A stretch of DNA of 64,000 nt from Voacanga thouarsii. Its lineage: Eukaryota > Streptophyta > Magnoliopsida > Gentianales > Apocynaceae. This document shows positions 35,062 through 48,096 of this stretch, piece after piece (the first letter of the stretch is position 1; every line of letters begins with the position of its first letter). Location of the stretch: NCBI GenBank assembly GCA_026120185.1, contig JANUWF010001281.1, positions 2,026,501 through 2,090,500 on the forward strand. Direction: 5' to 3'. A model generated the notes under the pieces. It was not told where the DNA came from. It was given only the letters and a program-made list of their open reading frames with translations, and ran no database searches. A program made the translations under genes and the position numbers.

Positions 35062-37288
35062 TGTGTGCTTAGGGTCCTTCAGGTAAAATAGTTCATGTAT
35101 GCAAGTTGAGAAATTTTTATAAAAGTAAAGTGCTGGCAAGTCTCGAGTAAATTTCACAAGGTGATGAGTGGTGTTTTCCTTTCGAATGTCATACAATGTA
35201 AAAAATAAAAGAAACAACTCAAAAGAAATAGACATGGCCCCACACTTTGTGCACCATGACAAAAGAATATTCAAGATGCCACACTTTGTGCATCGTGACA
35301 AGATAATGATTAGGATGCTACACTTTGTGCATTCTGATACAAGGTGAGTGCACAACCCACCGAGTGAGATACTCCTCCATCTCTACTCCAAAACATACTG
35401 GTTGTCCATTTCGAAAATAAATGGTCCACTTGAACTGTAATGCTAGCTCAGACTGGTATATCTACTAGAACTAGTATCTTATCTGGGTTGGACTCACCCC
35501 TTAAAGGTGGCAACCTACTGAGAGACCTATCACAACCCTTCAAAGACTAGTCCTAGTAGTCTACTTTTATTGAGTACTCAACGTTGTATTTGTCCCTTTT
35601 GGGAAAAGAAGAATCATCCAATGTATTTTCTTTGAAATAGCAATTATGCTTTACAAAATTTTTGGCAAAGTTGGTTTTAAGAAAAAGTCAAGCATTTTGT
35701 TTAAAATGGCTTGCTCAATTTGAAATTATTTGATTGAACGGAAAAGGAAAAGAAAATTGTCCATAATTGCATCCAAAGTACATTTCTATGTATACAATAT
35801 ATTTTGACTTGCCGAAGTGATTTTGATCTTCAAACAGCTTTATGCAAGGATTTACTTGATCTCTTACTTTTCCTTGACACAATAGCCTTCCAAGTGGGTT
35901 CAAGGTAATCTAGCCCCGCCTGGAGTAAATCTAGGGTATAAGTCTCAATATCCAAACAACACATGCGTAAATAAATAACTCTCAACCTAATATGATTAAA
36001 CTCAACTAGTTACAACAACATCCAGTTATGACAACAATGTCTTAGGCTCTAAAACTAATTGATAAAGTATTTTATAGTATAAGATTAATTTGATATGCTA
36101 ATAAAACATGCGTTATAAATAATAAATAAATAATAGATTATAATATTCTTAAACTCAACTAGTTACAACATCCAGTTATGACAACAATGTCTTAGGCTCT
36201 AAAACTAATTGATAAAGTTTTTTATAGTATAAAATTAATTTGATATGCTAATAAAACAGGTGTTATAATAATAAATAAATAATAGATTATAATATTAACT
36301 ATTTATTAACAAATAAGAAGTAATTCTAATAATTAATTATAAATAATATTAATAATAAATTATAAATAATTTTAATAATTAATAATAAATAATAAATCAT
36401 TTTAATAATAATTAACAATTATATTAAATATAATAAATAATATATGAGTGTAAATAAAAGTTTTAGTAAGACTAACTAATATTAATATGAATATCAAAGC
36501 TATTTGATATTAATTAATTTCCATATATTATTATTTATATTTTTCTAATAAAATAATAATATTTTGAATAATTATTAATTCTGAAAATATTTAATGTTTA
36601 CTGCACTTAATAAATTAAATGATGATACAAATAATTTTGATAATAATAATGATAATAATAATAATAGTGATGATAATAATATTAGTAGTAAAAGTAGCTC
36701 TAATAATATTTTTTAATGACCTTAGTGAATTTACTAGTAGAAAAATTTATATATATTCATAAACACATATATCCAATGTATAACATGTTTATTTGCCTAA
36801 AAATGGACCTTTAATAATAATTATCACAACAAGGGTGATACTATCTAACAATAATATTATCTAGGGATTTGTTAACAAAAATAACATCATGGAAGCATAA
36901 CCAAACAATGGTGGTATAATGTCCATAATTCATCACAACAACCTTACTAGGGACATAAAGACTTTAATCATAATGTACTAGTGAGCATACAATGGTCCTA
37001 AAGCATAATCCATACTTCATAAGTCTTAATATTCATTTCTATCTTCTTATCTTAAATTTATTCCCCTCACCCACATACATATCTCTAACCCAACATTATT
37101 CGATCAACTTATTAATTCCATCTTCTAAAAGCCTTAAGTTCAAAAATCTAAGAAGAAGGTTATGAAAGAAATACTTGTTTGATGATCGTTGGAGTTGAAG
37201 ATGTCGTCTTGTCCAAATAAGGTTCTTGAGTGCTTGAAGAGTCCTTCCTTGATTGAAGTTTATTCAAGAATGGCCACCAATGGTTCGG

Positions 37289-37291
<3 letters not shown>

Positions 37292-37354
<63 letters not shown>
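37292..37354. repeat. (GA)n(GT)n compound microsatellite in LTR2
   Basis: About 18 GA units followed by about 14 GT units. LTR3 has a short form of the same compound tract at 54973-54997. Confidence 0.95.
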
Positions 37355-37355
<1 letters not shown>

Positions 37356-38934
37356 ATTAAGATGATAATGAAATGGTAATGGAGAAGTGAAGAAGGATCA
37401 AGGTGATTGAATTTACCTGCTTGATGTTCTTCTTGTTCTTGAACAAAAAGCACGTTTGATCCGAATGGAAGATCAACTTTTGTTGTTTTAGTGTTATGGA
37501 GTGTTCTATAGATGAGTATAGGTTGAATCCTAGTTGATTTGAGAGTTTTTGAAGTGATTTGGGATGAATAGAGATGATTGAAGGTTGAAGAAATTTAGTG
37601 TGCGTTCTTGAGAACACCAGAGAAAATTGAGAGAAAATGTTTTGTGTGTGCTTAGTGTGTGATGGCCGAATGGCCATGCTAGGAGGAGTTTCGGTTATCC
37701 TAGGGGAGAGAGAGATTTTAGCAATTTTGAATATTAAAATGAGGAAAATATGGAGATGTTTGAGGTAGAAGATTTGTTAATGGTGTTTTCTTCTTGAAGG
37801 TTTCTAGTCTTTCAATGGTGGGTGGCTAGTCTAGATTTGTATTGGTTGGAAAGTGAAAGATGTTCCCAACTTTATTGCTGGCCCAAAATGGCTATACAAG
37901 AGAGGGAAAAAATCTGGTTTCTTCATCTGGCTAGATGAGAGTTTAAAGGAGTAAAACTTGGAATTTAATTTTTAAGTTTGAAAAGTTTTGAATGGGGTAA
38001 AGTTAGGAGTGGTTTGAGGTGTGTTAATGGAGCTCTAATGGCCATGGTAGATGAAGAGGACAAGGTGTTCAGTCCATGGGTTCAAGGTGGCCGAAATGTT
38101 GAAGAGAATTGAGAAAGAAATTGGTTCTTGACTTTGCTAAGAAATCTGGAAAAATTCTAGTTTAGCTACAAGAATTCTTAGGATATGGAAGGATTTTTTG
38201 AGCAAAATTTTGAACCATTTTGAAATGGATTTGCAGCTGAAACATAAGAGTGTTTGGAGGTCCATTAATGGTGGTTTTCCAGCCACCATCTTGGAAAAGA
38301 AAGAGGAAAGCTTCAGGTGGTCTTGTGCCTGAGTTGATGGCTCAACCTCCATGTCTAACTCTTGGTAGTTTGTTGGAAAATTTCTTGTTTGGTAAGGCTA
38401 CTCAAGTTGTGAAATTTCAACGCAATTTTCAGCTTTCTTATTTGCACAAAATGGTTGGTTGTTAACAAGAATTATATAGGCAAATATTGCTTCAATTTTT
38501 GGAACTCAGCGAAGAAATATTGCCGGAAAATTTTCAGATTTGAACCAAAATAAGAACAAGAAGAAAATGTAGTTCTTGGAAGAAAAGCTATGGTGATTTA
38601 ATTGAAGACCACCTACTTATTTTCCTTCCTTAATTTCGGTCATTTTCCTATCCCAAAAGCTGGAAATTTAAAAATTTCAAGCTAAGATTTATCCATGACA
38701 TTTTATAAAAATTGAAAAGAATTAAAGAAATAGGAGTATTTTAAATTTAAATAGGTTAGGACAAGGATTGCTAAAATGATGGAGACCAAAATTCTTCTAG
38801 GTTTTCTTTTAGGACAAGATCACATGGCTAGAACATTACCATTGTGTCTTCCATAAGATAACATTCTTAGCTTTAAGGAATGTAAGAAAATAGAAATTCA
38901 AACATTGGTAAGAGGAATTAAGAATAAAACTTAG

Positions 38935-39000
38935 GTGATGGAATTTGAACTCAAGACCTTAGAAATCAACCACAAATCTCTAACCATTTAACCACAATAG
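38935..39000 (-). other. tRNA-like module in LTR2
   Basis: Homologous to the module at 28543-28610. The A-box region reads TGGTTAAATGG and the B-box region GTTCAAATTCC on the minus strand, so this copy has drifted slightly. Confidence 0.55.
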
Positions 39001-39231
39001 CTCTTGTTCTTATTTTCTCAACCAAATTAGCCTCAAGCCTTCTTCCTAATTTGACCTTAAGCAAAATTTCCTTTTTACCCTTACTACTCAACAAGCATAA
39101 ATACACCATAAAACCCTTATTTCACCATTCTAAGTCACATGAATTCATCCGAGAAATATATTTTTATGCAATATGATATGATATGCATCCCATCCCTCTA
39201 ACTCTAGGGTAGGTTTAGGTAGGGTTTTACA

Positions 39232-41310
39232 TCCTCCCTTCCTTAGAAGAATTTCGTCTCGAAATTCAGCATGTACCTTTATCACAAGTCGGGGTATTTC
39301 TGTTTCACCCATTCTTTTGTCTCCCACGTGGCATCTTGGGTGCCATGATGCTCCCATTGCACCTTCACCATTAGTATTTGTTTATTCCGGAGAGTCTTGA
39401 TACTTTAGTCTAAAATTTTAACTAGTTTCTCCACGTAGCTCTAGTCGAGTTGCAATACTAGCGGTTCATTGTTAAATCATGCTCCAGATAAGGATCGTAC
39501 ATCTTTAGCTGAGATATATGAAATATGTCTTGTAATCTCAATAAAAAGCCAGGTAAGTCCAATCTATAGACAACAGCTCCATCTTCTCCTCCTATAATTC
39601 GCATAACTCTTCTGCCGACTTTTATTCGCCTTCAGTCTTTCTCTTGTTACTTTTACCTTTTTCGCCTTTTCTTGAACACGAACTTCACCGGATTTAGTAA
39701 TCTCTCTATCTTCTGTTTATCCCTACTATAATGGTACTTGACATGTCTGGCTTTGCATCGCTTCATATAGGGCCATCCCAATAGAAGATTGGTAGTTGCT
39801 GTTGCAGGCCTACTTTCATACGGCACGTGTTCAATCTATTTATCAACAAAGCCCAGTATACATGCCCTAAACATGTCCTTTAGCATCTGAATAAGTCTCT
39901 TCAACTGGCTATCAATTTTGAGGATATGTTGCAGCTCAGAACTTCCAAGTTCATCCTATTATCTCTAGGAACTTAGTCTAAAATCTTGTAGTGAACCTAG
40001 GATCCTATTTAGATATAATAGTTGATAACATCCCATACAACCTCTATCTTGGCTAGGGCTACCTTAAAACCACCTCTGATTACCTCTCATTCCAGGAATA
40101 GAACTGTGCTCAACTAAACTTTCACTTACCAAACTTAACGAAAATTTATGCTATCTCTAATTTCTAACACCAATTTCAGCTGTTCCATGTCCATAATGGC
40201 GTTCCAAACACATCAAGTATTATCTAAAAAGGCACCATAAAATTATTAAAATTAGGATTGAAATCCTATGTATCTAGTCCATAAGCAATAGAGCCTGTGT
40301 CAATTAGTATGGTATCACCACCCATCTTTATTATATATCCCCAATGTTAGTTGTAATCTCAAGTATATCCCCTTCTCAAATTCATAAGTAACGATATTCC
40401 AATCTCAAGTCTAACTTTGGAGTAACCATATACATCCTCGATGACCAAACTATTCAATATTCTCTGGTCTATACATAGCTTTAAAATTCTATCATTTTCT
40501 TATACTATTACTACTGGGCCCCATAGGCTATAACACTGGGCTAGATATCATTAGTATTCCCTCACCAATTGTTTATGAACCTTTGCTCGTATTATGTACT
40601 ACACCTCCTTCATCTTGCCTCTTCTAAAATTTAATCATACCCATCTGATCCCCAAAAATGCATTATTCGATCTCTATAACTAACTTAACTCATTGTTTCG
40701 ATAATCATTCCTTGTCTAATATACTACCATAATCCTTAAAAGAAAAACGAGTCAAATTCCTGATAAATTTTACCTCTTCAGCCAAAATTTCATCTCTCGG
40801 ATCAAACTTATAGATCCTTACTTCCTTGCACAATGGGGAATGCTTAAACAATTAATAAGAAAAACTATAACTATACACAATTGATGGATTTAACTCTTAT
40901 GGACTAGCTTATCACTACTCAAATGAATAGTACACTGCATATTATATATAGGCTATACAGAACAAAGATCAAAGAGCATATTCTTATAGGAGAAATAAAA
41001 AATTAACCTAGCACCACGAATGCATCCGATCTCACATTCTCTTTGCTCAACAAACTTGGTCATCACCTATGGCTTTAACTTATTTCCTCTAATAACTATA
41101 TTTCCTCAGTTAACTGAATTCAGTGGTAGGGTCTTAATCAGGCCTGTCCAACTGTCACCTTAGAAGATCCCTCAGGTTCTATCTCTTGCTCTTCTTCATG
41201 CTCTTTTCTCACATCTGGCTGCGAGTGCTCTGTTGGCTCGTCTTTAGGTGTTGAAGGTTTTTGACATGACCAGTTCTACATGTTGCTGCAATTTTATGTC
41301 TAGGTGCCAT
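39232..41310 (-). pseudogene. Second chromovirus internal region: degraded pol
   Basis: A PPT (minus strand, AAGGAAGGGAGGA) adjoins LTR2 at 39232-39247. Then, read from low to high coordinates: a chromodomain (VQWEHHGTQDATWETKEWVK, about 39260-39400), the integrase C-terminal part (39540-39960, with RLIQMLKDMFRACILGFVDK and YRLDLPGFLL), and RT scraps (about 40090-40190 with MEQLKLVLEI; about 40430-40500 with CIDQRILNSLVIED). RNase H and the integrase N-terminus are not recognisable. A Gag-like start (MAPRHKIAATC) lies at about 41310. Much more decayed than the first internal region. Confidence 0.7.
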
Positions 41311-41818
41311 GTTTGATCATCATCCCCACAATTATAGGTTGACAAATGCAAACATATAAATGCAGACATATAATGCAAAGATAACATATATAACTTTTGC
41401 TCACTTATTGAACATATAAGAGTATTTTTTTTTTTTTTTTAAGAAGTGAAATACTTAAAAGTTTTATTTAAAATAAATCATACTTTAACACAAAGAAATT
41501 GGATATCATAGAGGATACCTCTATATGAATCAGATACTCATAGACGAGAAAGTAAATAGAACATGAACTTAATAAGTAGATTCCCTAATCAACAAACTAA
41601 GTCTTCTTACTGCTCTAGTCTTCACTCGAGTAGTCAGAAATAGATTCTTTGAACCATCATTCTCTTCTTTTCTTGCAGTCTATTCCCAATCTGAACCTAA
41701 ATGTACAACCATTAGTTCCACTCTTCGTAGGACTTTTCTCTACCTTCCCTTTTCCCTTGTCATTCGCCCCTAAGACTAACTCCCAAAGTGCTCTCATACA
41801 CGGGGTTAGTCTATTATT
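41311..41818. other. Spacer between acidic frame and gag-like start
   Basis: Includes a T-rich tract at 41426-41440 and some basic coding-like sequence on the minus strand (GANDKGKGKVEKSPTKSG at about 41710-41770) in the frame after the acidic reading frame. Nothing else recognised. Confidence 0.4.
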
Positions 41819-41916
41819 CTAATTGGGTCCCTTATTACCAAACTCCTCAAAGTCAAAGCCAAAAGGGGTAATGTCAAACTCTTCTATTGGTGGAGTCCGA
41901 GAAGGCACAACTGCCT

Positions 41917-41947
<31 letters not shown>

Positions 41948-42430
41948 ATGATCCGACTCTTCCATCCCCCCTTCTATTTCACTATCAAAATCATCAATCT
42001 CTTCTCCTCCCTCATCATCAGCATCACTCAGTTCCTCACCTTCCTCAATGTCAGCATCACCCATCTCCTCTCCTCCCTCACTATCTAAGTCAGGATTAGC
42101 AGCTTCCTCCTTAGCCTAGCTATCTAAGACTAAATCAACTACTGATATGGGAAGGTCTACCGCTTGCACATCCTCAACTCCTCCTTCCTATTCAGCTAAC
42201 TCTAGTTTAACAACCTCAACTTCCATCTTCTTTTCCTTACCATCATTTGGCACAATAGGGTTGGAAACCTCATTCTCCATCTTACTGTCATTGCTCTCTA
42301 ACTCAAACTAATTTGACCCAGGTTTAGGTTCCGTGCCCAAAGAAGATAGGTCCACTACAAGAATCGGAGCAGGTGTTCTACCACATATAAAAGGCCAAAC
42401 TTGGGTAACGGATGCAAATTTCCTAACCAT
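41819..42430 (-). pseudogene. Acidic reading frame between PBS and gag of the chromovirus
   Basis: One frame runs 203 codons from ATG at 42428-42430 to a stop at 41819, broken only by three TAG codons. The last 81 codons (42064-41819) are open. The start reads MVRKFASVTQVWPFI; the rest is rich in Glu and Asp, with EEGEELSDADDEGGEE and a run of ten Glu coded by a (CCT)n tract at 41919-41945 on the + strand, and ends IEEFDITPFGFDFEEF. It begins about 80 bp after the PBS and lies about 500 bp before the gag-like start. I do not recognise it: it could be an extra retrotransposon frame, an extended Gag N-terminus or a captured exon. Confidence 0.5.
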
Positions 42431-42508
42431 CCTACAAACAGAACACACAGATTAGTATTAGAGATTATACAACTTAATGTAATAAATCTAAATATTATCA
42501 TAAATGTA

Positions 42509-42521
42509 TGCTCTGATATCA
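42509..42521 (-). other. Primer-binding site of the second chromovirus internal region
   Basis: On the minus strand TGATATCAGAGCA, one base from the initiator-Met tRNA complement TGGTATCAGAGCA, two bases after the LTR3 end. It fixes the orientation and makes LTR3 the 5' LTR of this unit. Confidence 0.85.
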
Positions 42522-43494
42522 CTTATAATACCCCCACTACCTATGTACCCTATTAGGCCTGGGAATGTCACCCCGTCCTTAGGACAAAGGGTCTTTATAA
42601 CAAGGGCTCACAGAAGAAATGAAATAAGCAGTACAAATTTAAACTTATTACAAATAAAATATTACATAAACAAGTCTCAAAATAAACAAATGTCTGCTAG
42701 AGTCTCTCAAAATGAAATACATTCAAAATAAGTCTTCAAAGAAAGGCAACATTAATAAATAAACCTTCACAGCAGGATCGACCTGAAAGCATGGTATAAA
42801 AAGGTGGTGAGACATAAATCTTAGTAAGCCCGTGTGTGCTTCGGGTGCTTCAGATAAAGAAGTTCATGTATGCAAGTTGAGAAATTTTTATAAAAGTAAA
42901 GTGTTGGCAAGTCTCAAGTAAATTTTACAAGGTGAGGAGCAGTGTTTTCCTTTCGAATGTCATACAATGTATAAAATAAAAGCAACCACTCAAAAGAAAT
43001 AAATATGGCACCAGACTTTGTGCACCATGACAAAAAAATGTTCAGGATGCCACACATTGTGCATCATGATAAGAGAATGATAATGATGCCACACTTTGTG
43101 CATTCTGATATAAGGTGGGTGTACGGTCCACTGGGTGAGATACTCCTCCATCTTTACACCTAAACTTACTGGTTGTCCACTCTGAAAAAAAAAATAGTCC
43201 ATTTGAACTGTAGTGCTAGCTCGGACCGGTATGATCTACTAGAACTGGAATTCTATCCGGGTTGGACTCACCCCTCAGAGGTGGCCACATTTTTTGCATT
43301 TTGATATAAGGTAAGTGTACAACCCACCGGGTGAGATACTCCTCTATCTCTACACCTATACTTATCGGTTATCCATTTTAGAAATAAATAGTCCACTTGA
43401 ACTGTAATGCTATCTCGGACTGGAATGATCTACTAGCACTGGCATCCTATCTGGGTTTATCACAACCCTTCAAAGACTAGTTCTAGTAGTCTAC

Positions 43495-46400
43495 AGATAT
43501 GTTTAAATTTGGGTATAAAAATCATATAAAAATAAACACATTTCCAATCAAGTTTAAATTAAAATGTTAACCCCATATTACACATATGAGCCAGCGTACT
43601 CATCATTAAGCATAGCATAGGGTTTAAAACGAGTGTCGATCCTCAAGGAACAAGTATGCCTTAATCACTTTTCTTTCATTGTTTAATCGACTCCATAAAG
43701 TGAAAAAGAATAAAAATAAAAATAAAATAAAATAAAAGAATATATATATATGTCAATGATGGAGAATTATGTAACTCAAACCAATATTTTGACAAACATA
43801 ACCTTAAAGTACCCAATCATTATCATAACTAATCATTCCTTTTGTATCGTAAAGAATTAAGATAGATTCACTTCTTTTCCAATCCATGAAATCATTATCT
43901 TCTAGACAAATTAGCATCACATATCCTGTCTCAACTAATTCACCCAAAAGATTCATTAACCACAATCCTTAATTAAATCTCCATATCCTGACAAATTTAA
44001 AACATGAAATTAACCAATGAATCTATATCCTGGTAGACATCAATTAAGTTTTAATTATCCAATTCTTAGCAATTAACCCATTTTCCAAGCAAGTTAATAG
44101 ACAACAAATATGAAATTAATGAATTGAAACCACTATCAACCCCTTTTCCAAGCAAGTTAATATAAAGAAATAACAAATTAATCTCGTAATCAGGATAAGT
44201 AATTAAATACCAAGAATAACAATCAATTATTCAAAAGATCAAAATAACTCTAAAAATCATAAATACCTAAAATAATGTAAAATTACAATAAAACAATTAA
44301 TACATCATCGTTCAAGAAAAGAAAACAAAGTTAAAAGAAAGCACTCATAGACAAGCCTCCTTCTTCTTTCTTTGTAGACTCTCTTGTACAATCCTTCTTG
44401 ATCTGATGAATTCCTCCTTAATTTTGAGTGATTTGTGTTTTGATCCATGAATTCGACTTTTTTCCCTTGTGTTTTTCCTCTATTTATAGGCTTTAGATGT
44501 GCCTAAATTCGTCCATCTAGGGTTTTTGACTGAATAGAAGTAGGAAAATACTAAAATTCTGATAATTGCCAAAAATGTACATGAAAATTGAGGCACCACC
44601 TCTGTACCAATGCACAGCTAGCGGCGCCTGACTTACCTAGGGCTGGTGCCGATTGTGGTCTGTTTCTCCATTTGTTAGTCGATTTTTCTTGATTTTCATG
44701 CCAATTCTTCCAGACTGCAGTTGGCGCCACCTCTGAGCTCCCAAACAGTACCAGCTGTGTTTTGTTCAGCTCTTGCTTCGTCGATTTTTCATCATCTCGA
44801 AGTGCGTGCCAGCAGTACGTGGCCGGCGCCAGTTCTCCTATCCTGGCCGATGCCACCTCTACTCTGTTTAGTGATGATTTTACCTTATTTTACCCCTAAA
44901 ATCTGAAATAATGCACAAAATATCTTTCCAATGGTAAAATCTCAAATATGAAGTAATATGACCAGTTATTGAATAAAATGTATGACAAAATGGCCTCAAA
45001 TAACTATGAAATATATGACTAATTTAGGCCCTATCACATTCCCCCACACTTAGCTCTTTGCTTGTCCTCAAGCAAAGTATCAAAGACAAGTAGAAAAACA
45101 CAAGTTTTCACACAATCACTCAATCAATTTCAAAATAATATTTTCAATGCTTTCTTTATTCAAGACAACAAAACATATGCTACTATACCTTTCATAACAA
45201 ATGCATGACTTGTGTAAGTGAAGAATGACTAGTAGAACCATCCCAACACTTAATATCATTCGCAAACCATTAGAAAGAATTTAGTTCAAGAAAAATATGC
45301 ATTCCATAAGCTTACTTTTCATACACTTTCTCCACTAATCTGAGTCATATCATGATTCTACTTAGGTCAAGTAGGACTTTTAAACTTGTAATATAAAGCT
45401 AAATGGTATGTAATGTAGCTGTCAAACGAAGGATATAGAAAAAATATCAAAGGCGATGTAAATTTGCAAGAAAAGGATAAAAAAAATGTGCCAATAGATT
45501 GCAGACTTTTCTTGCTCTCCTATCATAAAATCAATCAAAAACCCATAACCTTGTATAGCAATCATATTACAGTTCAAGCAAAACTTGCATTCTTTTCATC
45601 AATAGTTCTCAACTTCTCAATCATATTGCACAAGATCATCAAAATTTAAACAATTCTTATTCCAGCTCAACCACATTCTTCCTATGCTCTTCTTTTTTTT
45701 TTCTTTCAGCTTTTCCTCTCTTTTTTTCTTCTTTTCAAATGCTGTTGTTGTTTGTTTCTCAATTTTTTTTCTTTCAACATTTTCTAGCAGCTTTTTGTTT
45801 TTCTCAATTTTTCTTCCTTCCTCCTTTCTTCTTCCTTTTCTCCTTTTGCAACTCCAATTCAATACGTGATGCATGACTGAAAGTAACAAGTCATGACATT
45901 TACACAAGTCAGAATTCTTCTACTTGTACTTTTATCCATCAGGAGCAATCAAAGATTTGGAAGGTAAATTAAACTCTCAGAAAGAAGTAATGGACAAAGT
46001 ATCATAACGAGTTTTAAGAAAGAAATTAACAATTTAGGCTCAAAATAGGCAATAGGTATAATATCAAATAAGTAGGCTTGAAAAGCTCAAACTATACAAA
46101 AAAGGCCTATTACCATCATCCTTAAGTTAAATAATGAATGCCTTTCTTATTTCACCTCGAGAGGTATTCCAGTAAGTTCTAGAATGCTTAATGAATTTTA
46201 GCATAAAAATAGGTTTAAGAATAATGTAAAGCATTTGATCAAGAACTACTTAGTCCAAGTGCGTGCAAAAAGTCATGTATAAGCCATAAATGATACAGAA
46301 CATATGCTCTACGATCAAGCACAAAGACATGCATTAAAAATACATCGTGAAAGCTCAAAAAAATCACAAAAAGTTTGAAAAATGTGCTCAAAAGGTTCAA

Positions 46401-47142
46401 AGAAGAATGAAGCATAAAAGAAGCATCGAAGAATTCTCATTCTAACCACTTATAGACAAGCCTCCTTCTTCTTTTTTTGTAGGCTCTCTTATACAATCCT
46501 CCTTGATCTGATGAATTCCTCCTTAATTTTAAGTGATTTATGTTTTGATCTGGGAATTCATCCTTTTTCCCTTGTGTTTTCCCTCTATTTATAGGCTTTA
46601 AAAGTGCCTAAATTCATCCCTCTAGGGTTTCTGAATGAATAAAAGTAGAAAAATACTAAAACTCTAAAAATTGACAAAAATGGGCACAAAAATTGAGGCA
46701 CCACCTCTATACCAGTGCACAGTCGGTGCCGCCTGACCTGCCTAGGGCCGGCACCAATTATGGTCTGTTTCTATATTTATTCGCCGATTTTCTTGATTTT
46801 CATGCCAATTCTTCCATACTACAGCCGGTGCCACCTCTGAGCTTCCATTCGGTGTTGCCTGTATTATGTTCAGCTCTTGTTTCACTTATTTTTTTTATCA
46901 TTTTGAAGTGCGTGCCAACAACTCATGGCCGGTGCCGGTTCTCCTATCCTGACCAGCGCCGCCTCTACTCTGTTTAGTGACGATTTTGCCTTATTTTACC
47001 CCTAAAACCTGAAATAATGCCCAAAATATCTTTCCAAGAGTAAAATCTCAAATATGAAAGAATATGACCAGTTATTGAACAAAATGTATCATTAAATGGC
47101 CTCAAATAACTAGGAAATATATAATTAATTTAGGCCTTATCA
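43495..47142 (-). mobile_element. Internally deleted Athila-type element (G6), target duplication TCTAC
   Basis: TCTAC flanks it exactly (43490-43494, 47143-47147). On the minus strand a truncated 5' LTR (47142-46450) runs into 3' untranslated internal sequence (46449-45037), then the PPT (45055-45037) and a full 3' LTR (45036-43495, 1542 bp). The internal part aligns with 9767-11180 of G1. Gag, pol, the PBS and half of the 5' LTR are gone; the deletion joint at about 46447-46452 has a CACT microhomology. TATA boxes on the minus strand at 44480-44489 and 46585-46594. Confidence 0.88.
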
Positions 47143-48052
47143 TCTACACTTATTGAGTACTCAACATTATATTTGTCCCTTTTGAGAAAAGAAGAATCAT
47201 CCAATGCATTTTCTTCGAAATAGCAATTATGCTTTACAAAATTCTTGGCAAAGTTGATTTTTAGGAAAAGTCTAGCATTTTGTTTGAAATGGCTTGCTCA
47301 ATTTGAAATTGTTTTTTTGAACGGAAAATGAAAAGAAAATTGTCCATAATTGCATCCAAAGTACCTTTTCACTTATACAACCTGTTTTGACTTATCGAAG
47401 TAATTTTGATCTTCAAACAGCTTTATGCAAGGACTTATTTGATCTCTTGCTTTTCCTTGATACAATAGCCTTCCAAGTTGGTTCAAGGCAATCTACCCCC
47501 ACCTGGGGTAAATATAGGGTATAAGTTCCAGTATCTAAACAACACCTGCTTAAGTAAATAACTCTCAGCCTAACATGGTTAAGTTCAGCTAGTTACAACA
47601 ACATGCAATTATGAAAACATTGTCTTAGGCTCTAAAACTAATTGATAAAGTTATTTATAGCATAAGATTAATTTGATATGCTAATAAAACATGTGTTATA
47701 AATAATAAATTATAATATTAACTATTTATTAACAAATAATAAGTAATTCTAATAATAAATTATAAATAATTTTAATAATTAATAATGATAATGATAATAA
47801 TAAATACTAAATCATTTTAATAATAGTTAACAATAATATTCATTATTATAAATAATATATAAGTGTAAATAAAAGTTTTAGTAAGACTAACCAATACTAA
47901 TATGAATATCAAAGATATTTGATGTGAATTAATTCCCATACATTATATTTATATTTAATAATGCTTAATAAAAATATTACTATTTATTTATCTAATAAAA
48001 TAATAATATTTTGAGTAATTATTAATTATGAAAATATTTAATATTTATCAAA

Positions 48053-48056
<4 letters not shown>

Positions 48057-48093
<37 letters not shown>
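48057..48093. repeat. (TAA)n microsatellite in LTR3
   Basis: About 12 TAA units within the AT-rich block of LTR3. The corresponding part of LTR2 (36640-36670) has a shorter interrupted form. Confidence 0.9.

Positions 48094-48096
<3 letters not shown>

Larger units (their letters stand above)
35062..39231 (-). mobile_element. Chromovirus LTR2 (truncated at one end)
   Basis: 4170 bp, ending GGGTTTTACA at 39231 next to a PPT. Its left end starts within LTR sequence (TGTGTGCTT at 35062; compare 42836), so about 300 bp of the LTR 3' end is missing. It has three units of 39-40 bp around CACACTTTGTGCA (35241, 35280, 35319), a 153-bp tandem duplication (36001-36153 and 36154-36298), AT-rich DNA (36290-36720), (GA)n(GT)n at 37292-37354 and a tRNA-like module (38935-39000). 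Confidence 0.85.

Noticed and set aside
41887..42099. Pro/His-rich plus-strand frame
   Set aside because: Antisense to the acidic frame; the Pro run is the (CCT)n tract.
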